Of a stretch of 64,000 nucleotides of DNA, positions 31,988 through 43,997 are shown in pieces; within the stretch, counting starts at the first letter, position 1; each line of letters begins with the position of its first letter. Source of the DNA: Clytia hemisphaerica (taxonomy: Eukaryota > Cnidaria > Hydrozoa > Leptothecata > Clytiidae). The notes under the pieces were generated by a model. That model was not told where the DNA came from. It did not search any database and saw nothing but the letters and a program-made list of their open reading frames with translations. Made by a program: the position numbers and the translations under genes. Where the stretch lies: assembly GCA_902728285.1 (NCBI GenBank), contig CACVBU010000671.1, positions 310,001 to 374,000 on the forward strand. The letters are read 5' to 3'.

Positions 31988-33590
31988 GATGGCGGCTGAT
32001 GGAATCACCTTCTTGAAAAACTTTTTAACTGTTCTTGTTCATTTCAAGGTAAAATTGAATATATTCTGTTATGTTTCTTTAGCTTGATCTGTTTTATTTT
32101 TGCAGCTACTAAAGTTTTGATAAACAGATGACAGGATGATCTCACAGTTTTATAATTTACAGATTTGGACATTTTACCATTTTAAAAAAATGTTACATTT
32201 TTCAGGGGAATTTTCAAGGGGAATTTGAGCAACTCATTAATTTTGTCTCTCACCTCTCCAGGATCAAGAAGTTGGATGGGAAACTTGTGGAGAACATATG
32301 TTTTCAGTATACGCTGAGACCACGAAATGGAAGATTCCGATGTTACGAATTGATATTTCACACAACGATCAACGTCTTGTTATAATTTTGAGATTATGAC
32401 ATGGGATATTTCACACGACGTTCTGGTATCATTTTGAGCTACTGTCAACTGCTCTAACTTGGGACTATCTGACAGAACATGGGACGGCAATTCGGCCACC
32501 ATTTCACCGAACCTCCAAAGTCATTTGATTTGACTTAATGAACGGCGTATTAAAAAATACACGAAAACAAATTAGTTGTCAAAGAGATTTAACTACCGTG
32601 AAAAGCGCAGGTCAAAATCATATATTGACGCTGTGCCGACAAATAGAGATTCATTACGTGTTACGATTAGGAACCTTGTTTTGATCATTTTGTCAGAGTA
32701 TGAAAACCGCTGCCCACTTAGACGTGAAGATTTTAAGATAAGAAACTTTCAATGATAATGTGATGCAACTCTCAATGTTCACAAAATGCCAGCCCAAAGA
32801 TGTGTCCTTATGAAATTAATATATTCTTTTATCCTTAAATCAGTTGAAACTATTTCGAATCGCATTTTAACTAAGATTTCTCGCAAAATTAAGTTTTTCA
32901 AAATCAACGGACCAGCCTCTTTCTGTTCTTATAAAGTTATAAATTGATGTTTTTTGCTTCCAATGATGGTACATCAAAGAAAAGCCGCTTTGAATAGATT
33001 TATAAAAGATTTCAACGACCATTTAGGTCATTACCGAGACGTTTTCTCTCCATCTATATCTTTATTACCTTCATGGTGGAGACAGTCTTTTTGATGTTGA
33101 TGACGGTATAATTGTTTCATGCTATACTCTGCTTATAAACCAACCATATTTTGGGTGGTTTTTCACTGAGACTGTCTGGCGAAAATCGATTAGCTGAAAC
33201 AAAGAAAATTGATAGGAAAGCATTACTGACTCCCAAAACAGTTGTCAAAGCGTTTACAACCCTTTGAATTTGAAGAAAATTTTATTAAAAATCATCAACT
33301 CGCATATCAAGGGATTTAGAATTACAGCCTTCAAATGAACATTTTCTGTGACAAGATTCCTCGTCTTTTGTATCAAATCAATACAGATGAAAGTTTGCTC
33401 TTCAACTCTATTGGGAAAGAAAACACTTTTCCCATATGAACAATTTTTTACAAAAGAATCCCACTGCACATTCCGCTACTATTATGGCAACCAATTTATT
33501 TATGCTACCTTTTTCGCTTAATTGGTCATTAAGCCAAGAGAGGTCTACCCCTCTCTTGGAGAAGTGAAAAAGCACCCTTTCTGAATATTC
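31988..33590. other. decayed coding relic, unassigned
   Basis: A short open stretch opens at 31988 (MAADGITFLKNFLTVLVHFK up to a GTAAAATT donor). About 32600-32750 reads SKSYIDAVPTNRDSLRVTIR plus NLVLIILSEYENRCPLRRED in one frame, which looks coding but is flanked by stops. I cannot assign it. It may be an upstream part of the family B copy or an unrelated relic. Confidence 0.35.
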
Positions 33591-36500
33591 TGCAACAAAT
33601 GAATGTTTGGTCACAGAGGATTCAACATGACGATGAATCAAAAGTTTGCAAAAAGTGCATGAACACTTTAGTTTCAATAAAATAACATGAAGACACACTG
33701 AGACAAAGAAATTCTGAATTAAAGTATTTTTTTGAAAAACATTGGTATGGGAAAGAAAATATGACTTTGAATGACTCTCCTATTCGATTGAAGAGAGTTA
33801 ACGAGAATGAATTCTTGCAAGGAAAAAAAACAAGATTAGCCAAAACACTAACTCCACTGCAAGCAGCAACAACAACCCCAGTACCGTCAACACAGTGTGG
33901 AACTTCGCCACGAATGCAGAGCCAAGCATTGAAAATACAGGTACCCTCAGTACAACGCATAGTTCCAACACAAGTTCAAACACCAGCACTAAAAACAACA
34001 TTGGTATCCTCACAAGATGTAGCTTTAGCACAAGTTCCAACACCAACATCGAAGAAAATAACACTACTACCCTCTATACAACATTCAACACCACAAATAA
34101 TAGATTAACAGTAGATTAGGTATGTATTTCTTATAGCTAGTGAAAGTAATTGAATTTTTCAGCTGATCAAAATCAGTTTTTATCAGACACAAACAAAGGA
34201 AATCTACATATAAAATGGACAAAAGTAAATGTTTGACATACAACCTAAGATGTATTATTTACACTTGTAGGATTTAAGGTTTTAAGTATTTTAGCAAGTT
34301 TATACTTATATTTATCCACTTTATATGGACATATTTTACCCTTATAGTGCAGCCAGAAGTAAAAAGTCTTACCAATCCGGTGACAGCCAAACCTCTATCA
34401 TTACCTGTATCTATTGCAAATGTTAGAGTTCAGGATACTGGAGCACATTGCCCCTCTGATAAATTCACAAAGGTGATTCTTTAGTTATCTATTTACTTTA
34501 CATGGAAATTCTTTTGATTTGGGTGGTTTACTAAATCTTATTGCCAGCTGATAAATTTGAATATACCATATGTACTTGGAACATTCATCATATATTTTGT
34601 TTTTATATTGAGTCAGAGCTAACTGAAAGTTATCATTTTTTAAGGGTTGAAAATATAAAAAGCTTATTAAATTATTACAAAATTGTTATTTGAAATTGAT
34701 TTAAATACAGTATAATTGAATTGAATTGAATATAGTATGGCCACTTGTGGCGAGAAGGTTTTGATAGCCTAATTTAACATTTCACACATTGTTAAAAACC
34801 TATATCTTGCTCTTATTTTAGATATCAGTACAGTTTCCATACTCTTCCAAAGTATTTAAAATGGATTCAACTGACACACTTGGCATTGCAGTAAAATGTC
34901 TTGCAATGAATTCTATTCAGAAGGGCCTAAAAACTTTGATGAATGATGACATGTTGCGAAACATTATTCTTGGTCAGATGCTAAATTTTCTAACTGGGGA
35001 AATGGCTAAGTACAGGTCACAGAAAAGTGCTTCATTGTGCCCAAGAACACCATATGCCATCATGAATGTCACTTTGGAAAAGTTGAGAGACGAAACAAAG
35101 AGCACATGTCCAACATTATCGTCCCTTTTGAGGGGATGCCATCGACAGGGTGAGCTTTAAAGTAGTCTCTCCATGGCCTTGATGCTACCTACACTCACAA
35201 AGCCGTACATTGACATCATTTGCTTACAAAATTGGTTATTTCCTAAGATGGTCAGGTCTACGTTCATCGGTAAGCAAATTTCTTTATTTATAAAAAGTAT
35301 TATTCTTCCCATAAGTTAGTTTATTTACTAATTATTTTTTAGAAGGCCCCAACTTTGGATAAAGAAATTGGTGGAGAGGTCCTTTGGGGGCCAAGAACCA
35401 GCAGAAAAAAGTGCAAGCATGCAATTGGAAAAGTCTTTGGTCCTTTTCGGTCATTTTTCATGACACCACTTTTAAAAAAATATTCCCAAGAGTTGCCAAA
35501 AATTCGTGAAAAGAAAGTTCAACTGATAAATCGTAAAAAGAAAGAAAGGTGGGATCATTTCTAAAATTTTGTTATTTCAGTTACCCTAAAATGACCCAAA
35601 ATGGCCCAAAATACACCATATTTCTTGATGACGTCATCAAATAGCCAGGACGTTATAAATTTTGAAATTTACCAAAAAAAATTGGGCTTTTGGAAATGGT
35701 CATCATAAATTGCCTAAATAAAATAGGCCCAAAGCTTTTAAAAAAATTTCTACACTTTTCTATTGTGGTTCTTATACTTAACCCCTAAGGGAACTCCCTA
35801 CTAAAGTTCACCTGTATTCTATTTTATTATGGTAAAGACGTAATACTACATGACTAGAATATTGTTATGCGCCCTTATGTCATTAATCACTTAATCATGC
35901 ACGCTTAGAGTTCTACCAGGAGAATCATTTTACTTGTCATAAACAAAATTTAAGTTAATGAGAATGTGATGTTGCAGAGCTTAGAAAACTATATCACCTA
36001 GTAAAATCACCTGGTTTAATAACATAGCTTGAAAGTGAGTGGTTATTGTACTATAGTCAGATTCAAGGATTTGACAAAACCACATTGACATTTATCTAGG
36101 TACTGCTAGTACTAAGCAACCTAGGGGCTACTCTAAGACAATATCTTTTACGCCTATCCACTGTAATTTCATCACTTTCTTTATTGTGCAAGGCAGTCAA
36201 TGTCTTCCAAATAGATGCAATTCGATGACACACTTGTTTTTTATTATCGTTTTGTATTTGTATTTGTTTATTATTGATATTGACTTGTAATGACTAAAAG
36301 CAATTGTTTTTGAAAATTAGATTGGAAAGTTTGAAAATTATTCTTTGAAACTCTTTCTGAAAAAAAGGTAGTTTCCTCCAATTTACTATGTGGTGACTTT
36401 TTGAGATAAAGTTAGTTCTTCTGCAATGTAAGAACCACATTTCACATTCCAAAAATAAGGGGTTAACAGATCAAGAGAGTGTAAATATTTCCATAATGTA

Positions 36501-37519
36501 CAGTATTGTAAAACTCTCCTGCTTTGTTTACATCTGCTTTACTTCTGCTTAAAGGTTTGGTTCCCAATATTTAGAGCTTTGTATGCACACCTTTTGTTGT
36601 TTTCAGGCAATGTCTGTGTTGGCTCAAATGGGACTTACGGTAGATGGAAGGAGTTTAACAAGAGAGATACTGAAAATGAGTGAACACCACGACGACGAAA
36701 GAGGTTATACAATGGAAAATCGCCAGCAATAGATGTACCGCTGAGAAGAAAACATTGCGATTTCTGAGAAGATTTTTTGAAAAAACTGCGGCAAAAACTG
36801 AAACCGTATTGCTGCTTATGAACCTCTTATGTAGCGAACTACCAATCGAAGCAATCTACGAAGAAGATCCTGAGGCATATGTCCCTATCTTTGATGATGA
36901 CTTACTTGCTGTATCTCAAAATTTCGTCCAGCAAATGAAAGACTCAAAGATTTCTGTGCCCAACCTGACAAACCTTTGTACAACCTATTTGTCGAATGCA
37001 GAACCTGATCCCACCTTTGATGTATCTCTTGACCGGATTAAACTCAACCCCTGTCCGAAATCTAGTTTCACTGGTGACAACTGTGATATGCACGTACAAA
37101 CCCGTCAAAAGAGTAACATTAATCCAAACAAATCCTTCCATTGGTTTCACTTCTATGCGATTAGAGACTCTGTTTCCGGCGACCATCTCTCCGAATTCCA
37201 CACTGTTCGTTTGAAGGATATACCGATCAGGAACTTTCTTCCAACAAATGACGATCTCTCCATGCTTAAAAGAGATTTCATTCTGTTATGTTTAAGGATT
37301 GTTGTCCTAAAGGTAAAAAGCCTGCACAATTTCAAGGACTGTGCTTTTTGGCACATACCTCATCATTACTCTAAAGAAGCAGCTGAAAAAACAGTTGAAG
37401 TAAGTTGTACACTGTAGTTCTTGCTAATTTTTCCGTTCGCATAAATGAGTAATTAGTAAAATCAAATAAAGTAAAGAAAAGAAAACAGAATCAAGCGGAA
37501 TTTCACAACGTCGTTAATT

Positions 37520-38790
37520 TTTGTGCAGTTCTTCAAAAATGGTTGAAATTTAGCAAAATCAAAAACATGAACGAAAAAACCGACAAAAAGCAAGAAAAAC
37601 AACCATTTGAAGAAGCTAAACAAAACCAAACATGCACTCCCACCTCCTGCTCAGATGACGATGACCAAAACCGTCTAAAATGCCGAAATTGCCACCGCAT
37701 GGTACACTACGAGTGCACACAATTACCGCTTTATCAGCTGCAAATTTTTGCCAACACTTATAACGAACAATATCTATGTCAGAATTGCGTGCGGATAACA
37801 CGATCTCTAATGAGTAAAATAGGTGAGAACTCGTATCATATGATGCAGAGGGAGATTGAGAAGAAGGACGACGTCATTAAAAAGCTCAAAAACCAGCTAG
37901 CCAAGAACCGCAGCCTTAAGAACGATATCGAAAACATCTTAACCAATAAGATGGCTGACTTTGAAATAAAAACCAAGCAGATTATAAAAGAAGAAATAAA
38001 GCAAACGACGAATTACATAGAGAAAACATCAGAAAAAACATACGCTGAAATAACTAAGAAACACAAGGATAATTTGAAATCAGCAGTGAGAGAACACCAA
38101 CAAGAAAACAAGAATGAAGAAAGAGACATCGAATCAAGAAAACGAAATATTATTATACATGGAATGGTGGAATTAGAGGTAGACAACAAAGAGGAACAAC
38201 AGGAACAGGACAAAATAGATATTGCAGGTATACTAGGTAACATTGGCGTTCAAGATATCAAACCGTCCCACCATCATCGCATTGGACAAAACCAAAAAGG
38301 GCTACATTGGCGTCCAATCAAGTTGATCTTAAAAAGTATAGAGGAAAAAGAACGGATAATGCAAAATCTGCATAAGCTGAAACGATTCAATGAAATTGGT
38401 GGCTTTAGCATCACAGACGACTTCACCATCAACGAAAGAAAAATCATTAAAGATATGTGCCAAAAGGCGAAAAAAATGAATTCAAAAAATGACGATTTCG
38501 TTTGGCATGTAAGAGGAAGCCCTAGAACAAACCTTCGCCTAGTTCGAAAATCTAGGACAAAGACCAAAACAACGTCTTCTCTTCTGTCCATATCTTCTGA
38601 CGACTGGACGACAGATGAAGAATTAGACAATTTATAAATCTAAAATTATTTCGTAGAGGTCGATAGACCTGTGAAATATAATTCTATGAATAAATTTACA
38701 CCCATTTAATTTTTCAATTTGTATTTTGTTGTAATTCCACAAAGGCGACCGTTGTAATAATAAACTCGGCGATCAAATCTAAATCTAAAT
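37520..38790 (+). mobile_element. HAL1-like LINE copy carrying only ORF1
   Basis: A complete-looking ORF1 (37567-38637) is followed by only about 150 bp ending in GGCGATCAAATCTAAATCTA AAT, an (AAATCT)n-type tail. No endonuclease or RT follows. It sits within the intron between two family B coding blocks, same strand. I could not identify a target duplication, and the 5' boundary is approximate. It may be a mobilised ORF1-only derivative or an internally deleted LINE. Confidence 0.65.
37567..38637 (+). CDS. LINE ORF1 protein: PHD-like zinc finger, coiled coil, RRM-like domain
   Basis: 356 residues from the ATG at 37567. The N-terminal zinc finger is LKCRNCHRMVHYEC with CQNC about 30 residues on (PHD/ESZ-like, as in CR1-group ORF1 proteins). 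A long charged coiled coil follows (IEKKDDVIKKLKNQLAKNRS onward). The RRM-like core begins ESRKRNIIIHGM, has the RIGQ...RPIKL and KERIMQNLHKLKRF elements and ITDDFTINERK. This arrangement binds element RNA and acts as a nucleic-acid chaperone in the LINE particle. The frame is fully open, unlike the host family B pseudogene around it, which implies a younger insertion. Confidence 0.85.
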   Translation: MNEKTDKKQEKQPFEEAKQNQTCTPTSCSDDDDQNRLKCRNCHRMVHYECTQLPLYQLQIFANTYNEQYLCQNCVRITRSLMSKIGENSYHMMQREIEKKDDVIKKLKNQLAKNRSLKNDIENILTNKMADFEIKTKQIIKEEIKQTTNYIEKTSEKTYAEITKKHKDNLKSAVREHQQENKNEERDIESRKRNIIIHGMVELEVDNKEEQQEQDKIDIAGILGNIGVQDIKPSHHHRIGQNQKGLHWRPIKLILKSIEEKERIMQNLHKLKRFNEIGGFSITDDFTINERKIIKDMCQKAKKMNSKNDDFVWHVRGSPRTNLRLVRKSRTKTKTTSSLLSISSDDWTTDEELDNL

Positions 38791-39399
38791 ACAACAATTG
38801 TATTTTCACTGCATGTACCACTGGGAATGATACCAAGGAATGAAAATTCAACCAAGGGAATGATGGAGATCATTGAGGAAATAAGTGAGAAATACGGATG
38901 GAAGACCTAGATGAGTTTTTTTTCATGGGAGGTGATCAAGTTACTGAGGATAGGGCAAGAGGTTGCCAAGGCGCAAGATGCGAAGAAGAGAATCGAAAAG
39001 ACCGTCTTGAACAACTTTGGTTCAAAATGAGGATTGGCACTTTGAACGAATCGCAAGGTACGAGTGGTAAATATTCATGATGCTGTTAACCCTCAAACGA
39101 TTTCATGATCCCTAAATTGGCTACTAAAGCAATCTTGTCTCACTTCTGTTCGTTATAATCTTCGTACTTAGACATCGCACAGAGGATTGCTTTGACATTA
39201 CACAATTATTTTTATTTTTTTAGTTTGTTTTGGATAAGCTTTCAAAAAGCCAATGCGTCTCCCACTCTGGAACATACTACAGCAATGCTATATATTTGGG
39301 GAAACAGTCATGCAGTAACAGATGTCATGGACAGCCACTACAATAAGATAAAGGAATTCTTTCAGTTCCATGTAAGTAGACCTTCTCTTAACAGTATAT

Positions 39400-39840
39400 A
39401 TATATATATAGTATGAAAATATAAATGTTTTCTCCTGTCAGACCTACAAACAACAAAGAATGGCCGAATTCTTTTTCCTCTTAGGGAGACGATGTTATAA
39501 TGAAAGGGTAATTAGTCCTTTCTGGGTCCCTCTGCCTTTATCCTGGCTTGGGACAGGCTGACTTTAATTTAAGACAGTCAGGCGACATTACCCCAGCGGC
39601 CTGTACAAAATGACAACAAACTCCAGGTAGACTGACAGGAGAAGAAAACAAAACATGAATCAGCAAAGGTGTAAGTAAACACCTTAGACTCCTTTGGAGC
39701 CGACTAACCTAGACACCAGGCAGGGGACATCCTCGCACATCCTGATGTACTAGGCAAATATATATAATATGAAAATATAAAATGTCTTCTCCTGTCAGAC
39801 CTACAAACAACAAAGATTATATTATATATTATATATATAT
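39400..39840. repeat. duplicated TGAAAATATAAATG...CAAACAACAAAG segment around a small inverted repeat
   Basis: ATGAAAATATAAATGTTTTC then TCCTGTCAGACCTACAAACA occurs at about 39412-39463 and again (with AATGTCTTC) at 39769-39818, each next to (TA)n. Between them the inverted word GTAGACTGACAGGAGAAGAA faces the first copy. This looks like a small fold-back element with partial duplication, or a tandem duplication. No coding content. Confidence 0.45.
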
Positions 39841-41385
39841 AAATGTACATTAGCATCCCCAACCCAGGAATATGTGGATTTGCCCTCCTTGAAAGAAAAA
39901 GGAAAGCTCAAACGAATTATTGACGGAAAATAAAAATAGGAAGGCTCCATTTCTCCCTCTTGGGGTGGCAATTAACACAAAAGTTAAGAGGAGTAAAAAC
40001 CTATTTCCTTCTCCTTCAGATATCAGCAATGTTTGTATCAGCCTTTCTTCAACACCTGACATACTCGGATTCTGGTAAAAAGGGGCTCAAACCTAAACGT
40101 AACGAGGTAAGCCGAATCTGACGTTATTATGATAAATGCCATCAAAAACTATACGTGAGGTTTGAATATTTTCACTTCCGGTCGATGTCGGATATATCCG
40201 AACCCTAGGGTTTATGTGTCGCACCAATGACTAGTTATCCGACTAGAGATGAGTACATATCATTTTTTTGCTGATATGGACATAAACTCTCAAAGTGGGC
40301 ACAAAGTTTGTCATTTCAGACAAAACCCCATTCAAGATGAGTCATTGGATCAAAAGAAATAAAAAAAAATGGCTAACCCATTACTTCCCATGATTTTCAA
40401 ACCTAAATCGAACGAAGAATAACCTTTATGACAGCTGTTCGTAATTTTCTTACGTGCACGTAAGTTTCCAGTCCTTTTAGACGAACGCAGTCCTTACGAT
40501 TTCGAGATTGCATATCCGTTAGATTGTTATGTTTTAACACATCCATTTAGAGCTTCAGCGTGGTGTGCGTAAAACATTCACAATCTGATCTCAGGTTTAT
40601 GATGCAGATTAGGGTTTGCGGGTTTAGGGATTTTTACTTAGGCTTACATGGCTAACCAATCAATGCACATCCTTCCCTGAATCCATTGTTCTCACATTTC
40701 TGACCAATAAGAACTGAGGAGCGAATTCCATAACTAGAAACCACATATATTCCAAACAACCATTTCGCAGACAAGATTGTGAAACCAGACTTCAGTACAG
40801 ATTTGCTATCACCTCAAGCAAAGCCAACAAATGGAGCTTGCCAAAATTACCGTGCCATCCACTTATCAGCACCCATCCAGTCTATCAAAAAGCTATAAGT
40901 GGCCCCGGGCAACATTTCCTAGGCATTATGTTAAAAATGGCCAATCTGATTGCTTGTTACATCCAATGTCTTCTTCATTTTTATGATTATGAGTTAATCT
41001 GGTCAGCAATTTCAACAATGTTGGAATACTATATATACCATTATCCAAAACAACTCACGTAGTCACATCGGAGAAACCTAGGTTCACAAAGCTTAAATAA
41101 ACCTAGGTTTACAGATATTTTTGTGCATTTGGGCTTCCATAGAATTTCGGAAATAGGGCAAAACCTCTTCGGTATTTCGGAATGCTGAAATTGTTTCGGT
41201 ATCGAAAATCCATGAATTTCTGCTTCGCAATTTCGGTATTATAAAGTTTTCATCCCCCTTTTTCGGAATTCATACATGAAAAATCAAATTTGATAAAAAA
41301 TTAGTCAAAACGAGGAAAAATATCCAAAAAATTCGGTATCGGAATTGCAAGTTTTTTTTTCGAAGTGGCTATAGTTACGGCAGGT
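39841..41385. other. no recognisable gene
   Basis: AT-rich. 41140-41290 contains repeated ATTTCGGTATTTCGGAAT-like words reminiscent of the ATACCG repeats of the 59187-60821 element, but without visible ends. A 74-codon ORF at 40838-41062 has no signature. Confidence 0.25.
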
Positions 41386-42735
41386 TATTTTTAGTTTGCC
41401 GTTTCTCTAGCAGCTCCGTAACGGACTGGCTAAAGTTCCAGTAGATTGTTTTTTGTACAGCACCTGACCTCGAGAATGTAGGTGAAATTTGAATCAGACC
41501 TGAAAGATGTAGATTTGAATTTTTAAAAACAATGAATGTTTTCAATGAAATTTTGAACCTCCAAAATCCTTTCCCAGGGGTTAGTTTCATTACTTTCGAT
41601 AGATAGGCTAATTTTTTTGGTCCTTGAAGTTGACTCCCATTTCCGTTATAACCCCCAGAATGTAGGTTTGGTTTTATGGCTTTAAATCTAGTAATAGTAA
41701 AATGTTGATATTTTTTCAAATGGATTAATTATAACAGCAAATTTTAGAAATATTTTGTGCCAAAACAATATTCTAAAGAGCATTTTGTTATTTGTAGGTG
41801 AAAAGATTTGGTTGTTGAGAGCAGAATTTCAGTATTCATCCGAAATTATTAATTTCTAAGAGAAATTCATACTTTAGAAATATACTCTGACAAAAATTTA
41901 ACAAAGATATTAATTTTATGTGCTACAAATGAGGAAAGGTGAAAGAAAGGAAGAAAAGAAGAGACAAGAAAGTTGTTTTTATTTTGTAAGTTGAAAATTT
42001 TTTGTTAAAATATGTGAATAATGTAACTATACCCCTGCCTCATAGCCCCGTTGGAACTTTTCCCACAACGGGGACAAAGATTTCTACTAAAGTCCCAATG
42101 TGGATAGAAATTCTATTGTTCCAAACTTAGGCAAGTTTTCTAATTGGGGTGGGGTCCCAGCGGGTCTGGGATACGTCGAAAAAGCTCAAAATGTCAACAT
42201 AAATCATCTCTCAGGTAGTACTATCATGTTATGAAAGTACAACAAATAAGTTTTACATAATTTGACAAACTTTTTTGTGTTGGATTATGAAGGCCCAAAT
42301 TTGAAGGTCAACTAACCCCAAAAAGTAGGTCAAACATTTTCGTCAAAATATCTGACTTAGAACAATAAATTTTGAAATGGACTATTTTTCCCATTTCCTT
42401 TAGGAATAAGAAAATACCCCATCATCATAACTTAATTCCAATAGATTTCGATTTAGAGAAGATTTATTCAAAAAATGCCTCAATTCAGGCTGTATCCGAT
42501 CAACTTTGATTCAGATTTCTGTTGGAAAAAACTAATTCAAGTTTAAATTTTATGTCTATAAATGATAAGTAATATGTAACAGCAGGCTCTGTTACAACCT
42601 TTTATGAAGTTGAACTATCGTTAGGGCTACAACGCTAAAAAATGAGAAACCTACATTCTCGGGGTTTATTGCATTGTCGGGGTCAGGTGCTGTAGCTGAA
42701 TTGCCGGGACTATAGCCAGTCCGTTCTGGAACGGC
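41386..42735. mobile_element. long TIR element with a nested MITE
   Basis: Left CTCTAGCAGCTCCGTAACGG then ACTGGCTAAAG...CAGCACCTGACC...GAGAATGTAGGT; right side has the inverted series ACCTACATTCTCGGGG...GGTCAGGTGCTGTAG...CTATAGCCAGTCCGTTCTGG then AACGGCTAGAG. The arms are about 80-100 bp and diverged. The interior (no ORF) contains an ACACCCC-family copy at 42029-42173. A second inner ACCCCCAGAATGTAGG at 41650 suggests internal rearrangement. Confidence 0.6.
42029..42173 (+). mobile_element. ACACCCC-family MITE, internally deleted, nested
   Basis: ATACCCCTGCCTCATAGCCC, GTTGGAACTTTTCCC, AATGTGGATAGAAATTC, ATTGTTCCAAACTTAGG, then jumps to GGGGTCCCAGCGGGTCTGGG. The last ACAGGGGTGT tip is degraded. 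It lies inside the 41386-42735 element. Confidence 0.65.
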
Positions 42736-42807
42736 TAGAGTAATGGCACCTTTTAAATTTGGCAGATACAAAGTAAATAGTAGATTTTTCAACTTTGTGG
42801 ATGTGCT

Positions 42808-42893
42808 AGATGGCCGAGTGGATAAAGAAAGAAGCATCTCAATCTCTGAACAAATTTTGAATACAAGGACCCAAGTGACCTTTTCTGAGGGTA
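42808..42893 (+). pseudogene. tRNA-Ser/Leu-like relic or SINE head
   Basis: AGATGGCCGAGTGGATAAAG matches a class II tRNA A-box region (TGGCCGAGTGG). The expected B box (GGTTCGAATCC) is only weakly suggested by TTTTGAATACAAGG about 50 bases later, and the acceptor stem does not pair. At best a decayed tRNA or tRNA-derived SINE head. Confidence 0.3.
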
Positions 42894-43997
42894 GTAACAT
42901 TCCTCCGTAAAAATCTTTCATGAGATAGACATGTGCATTGCAGTTCATGGCGATGATGGATTTCAATGGACTCTGTTTGTGTGGACAAATGCATGCTGGC
43001 AAAAAAGCTGAAACCCAACCAAAATGTGTAGTTTGTTTTCATGTTTATGAAACAATGATAAACTAAATGTAAGTGTGTGAGATTTTGTCCCTTTCATGCT
43101 CTTGACATCTACCAGTTAACACTATGCTGCTAATGCCTTCAAAAGAAAGCTTAGCTATTATCTTTATCCTTGGTGGGACCATGCATGGAGTATAAAACAT
43201 AGGGTACTAGACAGCTAGATAGCTAAGTAATTGAATTATTGTTGAACGATGAAAAAATTGCATGTTTAGGTTGTTAGGTTGCTTCATGACTTTTTCGCTT
43301 TATGACATTTTTTGCTTTGCTTTCTGGTACTGGTGGTATAGACGTGAGCAATGAGCAATGCGGTATACTTCATATAACATATTTTTGAAATTTACAACAA
43401 AACAATATTATCTAAAATTCTGGCGACTGGTGGCTTGCTTGGTCTTGTATATGGTGGCATCACGACGGGACGCTGCTGGCATGACCAGACATGACAAGAC
43501 AAAAGTAAAAACTTTGATATAAATTTATGGAAAGAAATATTATTCAAAATTCTCATCTGTTATTATTAAAGGGACTTCGTATGTCAATACGAGATGAATT
43601 GTTTGTGTTTTCAAAACCAAGTTACCAACTACATAGATTGAGAAAGAATTCATAGATGTATATCACACATATAAATTTAAAAAATGATAGATCAAAATTT
43701 GTAGCCTTCCCCCCTTCCAACGAAGAGTTTAGATTTAGTATTTTCCGAAACTGTAACGTTCAAAGTATCTCTAAAAATGTAAAGTCACCAGTAATTTTTT
43801 TCTTCATTCTTCTCAATTGTTGAATTTTCCTTCATTGAAAATCATAGTAGTGATCTACTCAAGGATATTTAACTGCTTATGGAAACTGATGCATTTGTTA
43901 TATGATCTGGATGTTGGGTAATTTTTCCTAATCAAATGAAGCAATACTGTAGTTTCTTGGTCAATCGCATACGTCACTGAATTTATAACAATAACTG
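42894..43997. other. no recognisable gene
   Basis: AT-rich. GCTTGGTCTTGTATATGGTG and CCAGACATGACAAGACAAAA around 43437-43505 form a weak inverted repeat. Nothing else supported. Confidence 0.2.

Larger units (their letters stand above)
33600..39380 (+). pseudogene. family B uncharacterised multi-exon gene, decayed and interrupted
   Basis: Segments in order: SKVCKKCMNTLVSI with DTLRQRNSELKYFFE and RLKRV (33640-33830, Cys pair plus coiled helix, one stop), a T/P/Q-rich stretch to 34108, exon 34350-34470, and exon 34822-35149 (ISVQFPYSSKVFKMDSTDTL... CPTLSSLLRGC). A possible exon follows at 35342-35549. Exon 36607-37399 contains MSEHHDDE, a frameshift near 36705, then TGDNCDMHVQTRQKSNINPN, KSFHWFHFYAIRDSV and HIPHHYS. 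The piece 38810-39010 has VPLGMIPRNEN and, in another frame, GGDQVTEDRARGCQGARCEE. I recognise the NxxxxV(K/Q)TR...HWFH...GGDQxTxxRARG series as an uncharacterised multicopy family in cnidarians and other invertebrates. An ORF1-only LINE splits it at about 37.5-38.8 kb. Function unknown. Confidence 0.55.

Noticed and set aside
39412..39818. LTR retrotransposon or solo LTR from the two direct repeats
   Set aside because: The repeats are about 50 bp, lack TG...CA ends, primer site or polypurine tract, and enclose no coding sequence.
42808..42893. functional tRNA gene
   Set aside because: Only an A-box-like TGGCCGAGTGG is convincing; stems and B box do not form, so it is at most a relic.
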